Origin: Phlebotomus papatasi | Lineage: Eukaryota > Arthropoda > Insecta > Diptera > Psychodidae | Assembly (NCBI RefSeq): GCF_024763615.1 | Contig: NC_077224.1 | Span: 60,026,712 to 60,090,711 of the forward strand | Reading direction: 5' to 3' | DNA: 64,000 bases | In this document: piece after piece, positions 12,401-24,400 of the stretch | How the letters are laid out: each line of letters opens with the position of its first letter | Numbering within the stretch: the first letter of the stretch is position 1 | The notes under the pieces: model-generated | What the model was told of the DNA's origin: nothing | Databases searched by the model: none | Seen by the model: the letters and a program-made list of their open reading frames with translations, nothing else | Translations under genes and position numbers: made by a program

Positions 12401-15400
12401 AGTAGAGAAATTGAGTTGTCCGTAGCGTAAGTCATGCGAAGGTAGTGCTCTAATTATAGGTATGTCATATAGTAAATATTCGTTGCGTTGATTTACCTCA
12501 CTATAAAGTGAAAAGTATTATTATTGAGAGTCTTTAGTTAAGATCCCTTGGTATGGTTTGGTTTATTAAGTGATCCTCTGTGCAACGCATCACATGATCA
12601 TACATACTATCTTAACCGTGATTTTGCGAGCTTATCGCCAATTTTCTCCAGTCTCATACTGCCCCTTACATCCTCATTGCGCACACTATCTCTTAGGGTG
12701 ACTCCCGACCCGACGGACGTGAAGCTTTTGATCGTGGTCTTTGGTGGCTGCTATACATTCAGAGCCATAGAGGCATAATGACATTGACATTCAAATTTCT
12801 CTGAAAAACTAGGTCAAGGCCAAAGAAAATTGCCAAAATCTGTCGATGTCATATGAAATAACTCGAAAAATAAACATCAACGTCTTGAGTACATAAACAA
12901 ATCGTAAACAGAGAAAGTCAATTGATATAGTGAGATATAAAAGTCTTTATAGTGAAAAGTTTTAAATGTTGAAAATCCGATTGGGATCCTTTTTCGTGGC
13001 AAATGATCGCCTCAGAGTTAACTCAGGAAAGAAAAATATAAACATTAAAATATAAAACAACAGACATTTACATAAATTTAGCAAACTAAATTTCACTTAA
13101 CAGAAGTGGTTTGTTTGCAGCATAAAAATCAAAGTCATTAAAATGCTAATATGACTCTAGCTGATGCATGCGACGATATGAAAATTTACGCACTGATTGA
13201 TATTTGGCATAGTTCATATATAAACAGAGCGTTTTTTTTATTTCAAATAAAAAAAGGTATTTCATACTCAATACATTTCAGCAGGCATATTCGTACCTAG
13301 GTATTTTACACCTAAAATTTTTGTTATTCCGGATATTTTCATGCATGATACATATCGATTTTTAATATTTAGTAAAAGTCACATTTCCTGGCTTTCTGTT
13401 TGTCAAAACTGTATGACAATTTACACAGTTTTTATTTACCGTATATGTGGGTGACTTTACCCTACGGGGTGATTTTTTTCTAGTTCCACGTATTTTTTTT
13501 AAAGGACAGTCTTCATTGATTTCATCTTCAATGTCAGATTCGGTAAAGATCACCTTTAAGAGCAAAAATTACAGAATAGCATGCGAATTAGTATCAGAAC
13601 AAAGTCCCCTGTGTCTACCATACTTTCTGGTTTTGAAAATTTACCTTTTTACTGAGATTACCTAAACAAATATTGTTTGCAAAATCGAAACCCTAATAAA
13701 AGACTTTAAAATTTATCGAAGACGAACTATGAAATTATTCATGTAAAATCTTCTTAAAAACAAGGTTATGAAAACTGCTTTATGGATACGCAAATTGTAC
13801 AACACAAATATGATTTTTGTAATTGTAAGATTTTATAGAATCTTATGGTAATAACGACAGAAGGTCCTCTATACAAGTGAATAAATATTCGATTTCACAT
13901 AATTAGAGCTGAGTTGAGATTAACGCGCAGACTAAGGGGCTCTAGTAGAGAACATAGGTGTCTAATCACCTGCTAATTCAGGTACATTATTTTTCAATTA
14001 AAAAAAAACGTGTAAGGAATTTTACTCATTTTCTTTTTTTTGCCAAAGTAGGGTAAAGTGGTACAAGTTGGACAATGGTAAAATTTAGACAGGGCTTTTT
14101 GTCTTGATAAATTTAGTACTTCATTTTTATTTATATATTTTTAATGCTGCAGTTTTATAATTTGGTTCCTTGTGCTTAAAAACAAATTTTGTACTGTATT
14201 TATCAAGAAAAAAGCCATGTCCAACTTGTACCGGCGAATTGTCCAACTTGTAACACTAATTCCAAATTATATTACTTTACTCTACTTCACCAATGTAATA
14301 TCTTTATGGATTTCACATACGAAAATAAATATGTAAAGAATCTTAGCTTTTTTTAACAAATAATATTTTTGGGAAATCCTTTTAAAAATTGCAAAAAGAC
14401 ATGAAAATTTTGGATTTTTACATAAAACTTGAAATATATTTTAGTATTACAGTCTCTGGTGCAAATGGTATTGAGATCTTAGGAGGTGAGAACTCTAGCT
14501 CACCTGTTACAATTTTCACGAAAAATTGTATACTAATTAAAATTTGTTAATATAGTGAATAATGCCTAACGCACAATCACTTTTGTTCAGTAGACATGTT
14601 TTTGACATTTCAATGAGAGTGAATGAGATCTAGATCTAGTCATCTCCCTCTCTCTCATAGAAAATTATGAAAATATGTTTACAAACAAAAGTTATTGTGC
14701 GCTGGGCTAATAAATAATGAATAAATAAATGCTTAAAGCATAATAACTTTTGTTTTGTAAACATATTTTTGACATTTCAATAAGAGCGAGTGAGATCTAG
14801 ATCTAATCATCTCGCTCAGTCCTGTATGCAATGTTGAAAACATATCTACAAACAAAAAGTTATTGTGCGTTTGTCATAAATGTCCAACGTACAACAACTT
14901 TTGTTATGTAAACATGTTTTCGAAACTTCCTGTGAGAATGAGTGAGACGACTAGGTTTAGATCTCATTCACTCTCATTGAAATGTCAAAAACATGTTTAC
15001 TAAACAAAAGTTATTGTGCGTTAAGCATAATGCCCAGCGCATAATGACTTTTGTTTTGTAAACATGTTTTTAACATTTCAGTGAGAGTGAATGAAACGTT
15101 GATCTAGTCATCTCGCTCGCTCTCATGGGAAACTTTGAAAACATGTTTACAAAGAAAAGTTATTGTGCGCTGGGCATAATACAAGATAGCAATATTTTCT
15201 TACTTTATAATGTAAATATTGACTTACTTCGGATCTCGAGATCGTGCCTCGGAGGAGCCTAAAAAAGTCGATTGCTGTGTATCTGGATTGCCATGTGTCC
15301 TTAATGCTTTTAATTCTTAAAAAAGTGATAAATGATTTTTTATAGTAATATTTAACCCAGAAAATAAAAAAGGGCTACTCACAATTATATTTATCTATCA

Positions 15401-18400
15401 AAAATATAATATTTTAGAATAGTAAATTAAATAATAGGAAATGCGATGTGCTATTTTCAAATAGCCAATACCCAAGAGACACTTCAGATGCCTAAAATTG
15501 TCCCACATTCCCCTAAGAATGTGCTTGCATAGTGTCATATTAATAAAATTCGGATATGCAATTTGTACAACTTCATGAAGTTTAAATTTGCATATGTCTG
15601 GTATTCAAATTTTGAATGAGTAGCCCCTCAAGTATAATGTGATGAAGGTGAAAACTTACCAATATCTTCTCTGTATTTCTCATATTCCTCCTGGGAAGGG
15701 AAATCTCCTGGCTTGGGCTTTACAGTAAGCTTCAAGTCTGCTGAACTCAAACTCGCATGACATGTATAAATGCCACTGTCTCGATATGATACATGAACTA
15801 TTCGTAGAGCACCCTTTTGTGAAATTTTGAATTTTCTCGATTTGGTCAGAAAGACATTGTCCTTGCTCCATCGTATTCTCGTACGATTGAATCTGCTGAG
15901 AGAATTAGCATTGTAACAAAATGTCCATCAATATTCCCATTTTCTTTAATGCATAAAGGTAAAAGGGGATTGAAAGTGATTGATGTGACGTCATTGAGTC
16001 TATTTTTAGTCTGAATTTTATCCATAGAATTCTCGCACTTGTAAAAATGTCATAATTCAATCAAGTATTTCTCAAAAATAAAATTTTTACATTTCTCTTC
16101 ATTTTCACAATTCCACACAATTTTAATGAGATTGTACAACAGGATAAAAAGTATCTAAACACTGTTCTATTTTAATTTACTTAATGAACTTTCAGAAAAG
16201 AAAAACTGTATAAGAATCTTTGTGAAAGAAATCAAGAAAATTGCAAAAGTTTCCAATAAGACATTACAGTACGTGAAAATTAGCTTAAAGATGAGAAAAA
16301 AGTGAAAAAGACATCAAATGAAATTGTTTGATCGAAAGTTTCTCATGAAAACTTTTTCAGAAACTAATTCATGTTTACTGAAAGAATCTCGTGAAATCAC
16401 ATGTGGAAAAATGCTCTATTGAATTAATGATTTTGTTCGTTAAGCGAAACACAATTTAAGAATTTATTTTGGTATTAAAATAAAAAGTATGATAGTGAAA
16501 AATTATTATGATTTATATTGTTTGCTAACAATATTGTGGAATTTTCTAATTAAAAACATTAAGCTTCATTTTAATTAAATTTGAAGCAATAACTCTTTGT
16601 GACAGCTTTGGAGAATTAAAGCGGAAAATATTAATATTTGAAAAGCTCATGAGGCATCGGGGTATTAACTAGAAATTTTATTTTACTGCTCGAACTCAAA
16701 AAGAGAGCGCTTTAATCGTTAATCGTTAATCGACTTTTATTTTAAACTTGGTACCGTCCTGGAGTTAAACGGTAAAAGATATCAACTGCCGGTCTTCGAT
16801 AACCTCAAATAAAAAAAAAAACAATATCTCCAGACGTTGTTTATTTCCCCTGAACCTCCTCCAACCCCTCCAAATCGATGTTTTTTTAGTCTTTCTCAAA
16901 ATTGGCTGAAGCCTTTTCAATGATTTTCGGAAGTGTTTTAGAGGTAGTCCAGATAACCATTTCGTGCAAACGGACCGGAAAATTCATAATTTTTAATTAG
17001 TGAAGGTCAAAGGTCAATCATCTTGGAGAGCTCATTTTTAACTGATTTGATTAAAGGAAATAGATGGAAACACTGAATCTATCTTGATTTTCGCAATTTT
17101 ATTCTCTACAACGTTTGGAGGATGGATGTCCTGTTCATCAGGTATCGAATATAGCACGCAAAATCACGTGCAGGCGGAAGAGGTTACACTGCACTTGGAC
17201 TTGGATCACAACTTGTTCCGCAATGTTCACCATTCGATTGACTGACATTCGTTGTCAGTCAGAGGAACAAGTTGTGGCCCAAGTCCAAGTGCAGTGTAAC
17301 AACTCTCACTTGTACGTGATTTTTCTTGTCATATTCCATACCTGATGAAGAGGATATTGATCCTCGAACCGTGGTAGAGAATAAAATTGCGAAAATCAAG
17401 AAAGGTTCAGTGTTTCAGTCAATTTCCTGCTACATTCCATCGAACCGAAATTCTTTTGATTTGAAATTTGGATTTTTGGGGTAAGGGATTGAAATTTCGA
17501 ACCCGGCTGCATCAATCTTTACTGGCTATGAATCGATTTTTGATTTTTTTTTGAAATTATTTTTTTTTACTTGACTTAAAGTTTGATTCCGTGCTAGAGA
17601 TCAAACGGTAAGATATCGACTTCCGGTCTTTGATAACCCCACCCCCTTCCATAAGTGAACATTATCTCGGACGATCTTTTTTTTTGTTCCCCTAACCCCT
17701 CTATCCTTCCAAAACGTATTTTTTCAGTTTTTCCCAAAATTGGCCCAAGCCTTTTCAATGATTTTCGAATATGTTTTAGAGGTAGTCTAGGTGAACATTG
17801 TGTCAAATCGTACCTATGACCGGAAAATCGGTATTCTGAATTATTAATATTTTTATCTGGCTGTATCAGTCACAATCGGTAATGAAGTAATCAAGTAATT
17901 ACAATGTATTTATTTGTTATCACAGTTATAAGACAAATCCAAAATGCACACTTCTCAGCCAATTTCCTAGTACAGAATTGTTTTCCGATTTTGAATGAAT
18001 TTAATCGTTTATAAACCGGTATACATACAAAAAAACATGTAAAACGATATCTCACGAATAGGTCTGATTCGTGAGTCAGAGTATTCCGTAAAGCTGAGAC
18101 GCTCTGCCATCTCTCATTCACGTAATTTGAAAGAAAAATATGTAGAATAGATTAATAAATATTTCAAAGAAAATATGAACAAGTTATGTATATGTTCAGT
18201 AGATTAAACATCGATTTGCTCTGTATTCTTTCTAAAACAAATTTTGATACCGGCCATCCGATATGTTTCTTCTCAATTTTCATTTTTTTTTCTAAAGTTA
18301 GTGAATGTGACTTTTCCATTGATTTGCTATTAAGGTTGGAATACGGATTACGACGATGATGGCTGTATGGTAGCTTAGATTGCACATAATGTGATTATTT

Positions 18401-21400
18401 AGTGATGTTTATGAATAAAATAAGTAACTGTATCAAATTTCGGCCAGTTTGCAATTCCGGACACTTTTTTTGTTGCTCAAATTTCCATTAATTTTTAGTT
18501 TTTGCATACTCTAGAGATTATACAATTCAAAAAAGCAAGAAATATCGCTTAGACGAACGAGATTATGTGAAAAAGACTTTGAAAAAATTCCGAAAGGACA
18601 AGAAACTATGGGAAATAAGGTGGTCGAAATATTACCCAAAGCTACTTCTATATTTTTATTCATTTTAAAATGTATTAAGAATGATTTTTATAGAAAACAA
18701 AGACGATGAACTTTATAGAAAGTTCCAAGAAACACTCTTTGTCCTTAGAATTAAGATTTTGACGGTTTTTGCATGTAACAATGCTGAAATTTGGTACAGT
18801 TACTCAGTCAGTTTTTTTAATACTATCAAAAAAACTTAACCTTTCTAAGTTCATACGATTTTCAATTCTCTTAGAATTTTACATACCTAATTTATTATTT
18901 TTTTTTAATATTTTATCATTAAAAAGAAAAGTTCTCACATCTTAAGAAAGAAGGTTATAACAAGCTAAGAAGGAAACTTAGCTGAGGGATAATACAAAAT
19001 ATTCTTGATTCTAGTTCTTTGTTAAAAAAGGCAATAACTCTTTCGTAGAGTTAATAAATTTACACGGAATGTACGAGTATGAAATAAATTTCGTAGTTAC
19101 CTTTTGACTGGGCACTTTATCTTGATCTGCGTCCCGAAGAAGACTGTGGCAGCTCCTCCAACTTTGAGGGTGACTTTTTGGCGTTTAACATCGTGTTGGA
19201 TGTACGTGCTGTTATTCACGGCAATCTGTGGCCGTTGATCCTCGGGAGCGCATGCTTTGGAATTGCAGGGCTTCCTGTCTGGTGGTTTGGCGCTGGGACA
19301 CATGGATACTGGTCTCTCGACCTTGTGCTCCTGGGCCATTATCTGTTTGCATTCCACCCGACGCTCCTTAACACCACCGCCACACGGTCTTGAGAGATAA
19401 ATAGCACCCAGAAAAGACAAGTTCTTGTAGCAATTTCACAGCCCAGAGTTCACCAATGAATTTAATGCTAACTATCTGGGGGTTAAACCCATGGCACTTT
19501 GACAAAGAAGCCTCATAATATAATTTCGTAGACTACCAACAAAAAAAATCACCACAAATCCCGTGTGGGGCTATAAAAGTTTGAGTAAAAAAATTCTCCA
19601 GTGGAAAACTAGCGGAATTTCCCTCTGCATTGAAATGGTACGTAAATGAATAACCAAGAAGAGAAATCTCATTAAATGTTACTCTCTCCAAGAATTTGTG
19701 GAGTTTCCACCAGACAGAAAAAGCTTTTGATTTCTCCCCATGGGAGGAAAATAGCACAAAATTGACTTGCCACTTGTGACTATCATTGAATTTACTCAAA
19801 CTTAAATAAATCTACCCTAATAACACTGTATAGTTGCATTGGAATTTATGTGCATAGTTGCAAGAATATTTTATAGAATATAATATTTCTTTCGAAAACA
19901 TTGTACATACATATAATAAGAATAGTTTTTAATCGATAAGGAAACACAAAAAATTAAAAAAAGAACTATTTTCCTTATTGAGTTTATGGTTGCTCAAGAG
20001 TGGAAAACAATTTCTTTTTCAATAAATACATTTCTGTTCAACCTCTATCAAAAGAAAGCAGTATTCGTATAATCTTTCTATTCTTTATTCGCCCATATAT
20101 TCAACGTCCACCCCTCTAGAATAATATTTTTCAACAAATCTCTGCAAAACAGACAATTCTAAGAAATATTTTTATGCTGTTTGCCATCTAATCCGTCTGC
20201 TGCCTCATCTTCTCATCTGTATGTTGTTAGACCTAGAAGCCAAGCAGTTAGAGATAGCAACTTCGAACTTTCGGAGGACCCTCCTCTATTAACGTTATAT
20301 TCGTTTTTCAGCCATTGCTCCTCTTATTCTAATTTTTTTTGAGGTTGCCTCGGAGGATATTTCGGACAAAACAAAAATACCGTGGAATCGTTCCCAAAAA
20401 CTGTTTTTTAAAGTCCATAGAGAGCATATTTCTCAAATGATTTGGGTCAAGTTGCCATCGTTGGAAAGGTCTTGGAATTTCTGATAAGTCTGATATGGTT
20501 CTAAACGGTTATGATATGAACCGATATTTTTTTTTTAATCTTCATTGAAGTTTTAGTTTGAAGCATCCCAGAAAAATGCATAAATAAGTACACTTAGTCC
20601 CGGCATTATGCACTTCGGGACAATGCACCTGACGAGATTATACACATACAATTATGCAAATTTGCCTACTTTTGGGAATCAATTTATGAAATCTTTTTTG
20701 AATACGCCTGAATGTATACGATTCTGTGACGAAGGAAATTTGAAGACACTATGCTTATTTATCAGAATAAAACTTTAATTTCTTTTATTAAGTTAAATAT
20801 TTTATAAATATAATACCAATTTATTGAAGAACTCTGGCCAAAGGGTACTGTTTGGTAATGCATTTCTTTTAAACAGTTGAATCTTTTTGTTCAGACTACT
20901 TTCACTCCGCCCGAAATTCGTTCTACGGCAAAGAAATCTCCTACGGGTATGCAAATTTTCTCGATGCATAAAACCATTTCGCGCGTTTTTTTACGGTCCT
21001 GAAAATGTGCATAATCCCGGGACTGAGTGTACATTTTATGAAACAGGATTTTGTTTAGGGATGCTAGACCAAACGAGACAAGTCAAAATTTTCAAAATTT
21101 GATATATTTTAAGATAAAATGTATCAACCCTTTAATTTTTATCACCCCTTATAACCTTATTGAACTTCCAAAATTACCCAAAGTTTTCAAGGTATTCAAG
21201 CTGTGAATGGAAAACAAATATTTTTAACACTTCATTCTTTTTGAGCATTGAAATATTAAATTTTAGTCAAAAAAAACCTAAATATATACAAGAAATCTAA
21301 AAATGTAATAAAAAAATCTTTTATTTTCATTTACTGATTTTAATTTTTAATTAAAGATCACTTTTAAGTTTTTACTACTCATTTATGAAGAGTCAATTTT

Positions 21401-24400
21401 TATTAGTTTATTTTCAAAAAAAAAATATGCAAGTGTTTCCAGAATATTAATTTTTCTCCTGAAAATTTTTTAGTACATGGCTGTCCTAATGTGCCTTTGT
21501 GTAATCGACTTTTCTTTACATTGGTTCCTGTCACGAATATTTGATCGTGAATATTGTATCGTGACAGTTTGTACTAACGCAAAGAAAACTCCATAACTCA
21601 GAGACATATAGGAACAGTCGTGAACTAAAAAAAAATGTTCAGGAGAAACATTTGTCCTTTTCATTTCTCAATGTAACATCACCATTGAATACGAATAAAA
21701 TGTCCGCTTTAGAATTTTCCAACAAGCAAACGAGAGACACAAAAATTTTCACAGAACAGGAAATTACTTGAGCCACATCATCTCCAGTTTGCCTTTTTTG
21801 TCTTTCGTAAATCACCTAAAGAAAGGTTTTGAAAATAATTTATTGTTCTATTCAATTGAAAAAAAGGGGAAATTGCTCTTTTGCAGGGGAAGTCTATAAC
21901 GGTATGACAATGTCATATGAGAAATCTTAAGTTTCTTGCACTGGCAAATCGATTCTTATTGGGCTTTTACGTTATCCTGATTCCAAATTTTCTACGAAAA
22001 TTTGTCATATGACATTATCGTATAGTTACAAAATTGCCCTACTGAATTTTTTTTTAGTACATAGAAATACCTCGTTCCGCCCATGATTCGTGGAGCACTT
22101 TTCCGGACTCCATGAGCTCTCAGATTAATTTAAACTTATACTATATCCTTAATTTTAAGTTTAATTACAACTACTTTAATTTACATTCCTATAGATAGAC
22201 TATAAACTAATTTTAATTTTTCTTTTTTTTTTGGGGTGTTGCATCCCCAAGAGGACGCAAACAACCATTGGCTACGCGCTCCCTCTTTAAATTTCATTTC
22301 GTATCCAATGATTTCGTAACCAACGCTGAGACGGCAGCGGACGCATGGTACGGGGGTTTATACAAAGTTGAATAAATTATTATTATTATTATTATAACAA
22401 AAAGTTTCTGAGTAATCGACTTTTCTCTCTGTTTGCACCTGTCACGACTGTTTGGTCTAGTCCTCGTCGAAGAAAAGTCGATAATGCAGAAGCACATGAG
22501 AACAATCATGTACTCAAATATGTAGAGAAGAAAGATTTCTCTGGGTTCCCTGACCAGATAATCCGAAGTGAGTTAAACTTTGTCTAATATTTGTGGAGCT
22601 CAGAGGCAAAATGACACATATCCTATGGCTAAAGCATTGGATATGTGTCATTTTGCCTTTGAGCTCCACATTTAGCTTTGGTTTATACGTTAGCGAAACA
22701 ACTTCGTTACTGTGCCTAAACTATTGCATATTCCTTTAATTTTGTGATAAGCTCTTATTTGTTATAAAGTCTTCACTGAATTGGATATTAAGGGCAAATG
22801 ATCCATTAGTAGACCTATTAGTAAACCTCTAGTTCGAAACCTACACTGTGAGAGAAATCCGTAAAAGTTAAAATAACATTCCGGATATGTTAATTTTACC
22901 CTGCAGTATTGATCCGAAAACGGTGTAAATATTACCCTTTTTAAGTGTATTAGGGGTTAAATTAACCCTTCTTTCATGTTGATTTTACCCTTAAAAGGTG
23001 TAAAATTAACATTAATGTTGATATATTTTTACACCCAAAAAGTGTTAAAGTTATGACGAAAAAAAGTTAATCGCAGCCTCTTTCTTTTCTCAGTGTACCT
23101 ATATTACACTAGATCCCGGCATTATGCACATTTTCGGGACCGAAAAAAACGCGCGAAATGGCATTATGCATCGAAAAAATTTGCATACCTACAGGGGCTT
23201 TCTTTTGAATAAATTGACCGTTGAACGAATTTCGCGCAGAGTAAAAGTCGGTAAAAGTAGTTCAAACAAAAAGATTCAAATGTTTCAACTAATTCAACAA
23301 TATAAATGCATTAACAAACAGTACATGGCCAGAGTTCTTCAATAAATGGTTAGAATAATAAAAAAAATACCTTAAAAAAAATAAAATAAAATTTTGTTCT
23401 GAAAAAGTAGCAAAATGTTTTCAAATTTCCCGCGTCGCACCATAGTATGCATTCAGGCGTATTTCAAAAATGATTTCATAAATTGACTCCCGATGGTAGG
23501 CAAATTTGCATAATTGTGTGTGCATAATTCCGTTAGGTGCATAATCCCGAAGGACTTAATGCCGGGACTGAGTGTAGTTTTAAACTGTTCTGTATAAGTT
23601 AATCATCAAAACTCAAAATAAGCGCTGTGAAATCGACAATTGTCAGCCTCCTTTTATTAGGTTCTTCCCTGTCATTAATCATAATATTTTGGATAGCAAC
23701 CTCGAAAATCACTTAACTGTGACAGATTTTTTTTTGCCAGGCTATGCAAGGATATTGAGAAAAATAACCCGAGCAATGCCCCTGAAATATTGGTAAATAA
23801 CATTGAGGGATCACTTACTTGGAACACTTGCTCCATTCGGACACCTCCCATCGGACTGGACAATCCAGCACATTGCAATACTGTCGATCACTTGGTGGTG
23901 GTTGAGGGCACATATTGTTTGGTACAATCATGATATTTTCTGGACCACGAGCCACTTCATGGATGCACTGTACTTCTCTCGTTCTAATCCCAATCCCACA
24001 GGATTTTGAACAAGCTGAATACTCTGAGTAATTCCACCGTGGTGGACATTGATGGTCATTGCAGGGACGCGATCTGGGCTCGGGTTTTGTATCCTGTGGA
24101 CAGAGAAAGGGCGAAGCCACCTTTCCCGTGTCATCTCGTACGCAATTAATGATGAGCTCTTCTACTCCTCCCAAACACGTTGCACTGCAGGGTGAGTAGC
24201 CCTGTTCTCGCCATGAATAAGTTTTTCCCGGAACTGGAGCTTGAGCTTTTGAATCTCTGCCAATGAAAAAAAACACCAAGGGGCTTTTCAATGGGAATAG
24301 AGCAAAAAAAATTAAGAATAACAAAAAAAAAATCAGTAACATCAATGAAGTTATGAACAAATGTTGCAGAGCATTTTATGTCAACTAACACACTAAAAAA

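Larger units (their letters stand above)
11491..15227 (-). other. intron i-j, 3.7 kb
   Basis: Contains the four-unit palindrome array (14561-15180), a MITE (14049-14284), a reverse-transcriptase scrap (about 12550-12775) and a degenerate MITE (12238-12455). 12900-14040 is AT-rich with no clear element; a 67-codon minus frame at 13362-13565 is not recognised. Confidence 0.78.
15893..19100 (-). other. intron g-h, 3.2 kb
   Basis: Holds an element about 16733-17860 in which two direct repeats flank an inverted repeat with hammerhead-like motifs (about 17047-17415), and a pogo-like MITE copy (18421-18804). 15900-16700 is AT-rich with nothing recognisable. Confidence 0.78.
19389..23818 (-). other. 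intron f-g, 4.4 kb
   Basis: Contains two opposite-orientation copies of a CCCGG-ATTATGCA MITE (20591-21029, 23107-23574), a CACTG-ended MITE (22844-23095), a perfect 32-bp-arm hairpin (22592-22670), a probable LINE 3' end with an ATT tail (22230-22396), and copies of a 'cctgtcacgactgtttgg' repeat (21490-21660, 22400-22500). 19400-20200 next to exon g shows nothing repetitive. Confidence 0.8.

Noticed and set aside
13362..13565. Minus frame with SDIEDEINEDCPLKK and CVNCH as a possible gene or transposase piece
   Set aside because: The composition looks protein-like, but I could not match it to a family and see no exon borders joining the host gene in phase.
19178..19393. Plus-strand open frame opposite exon g
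   Set aside because: Exact antisense shadow of a well-supported TSR/Ig exon.
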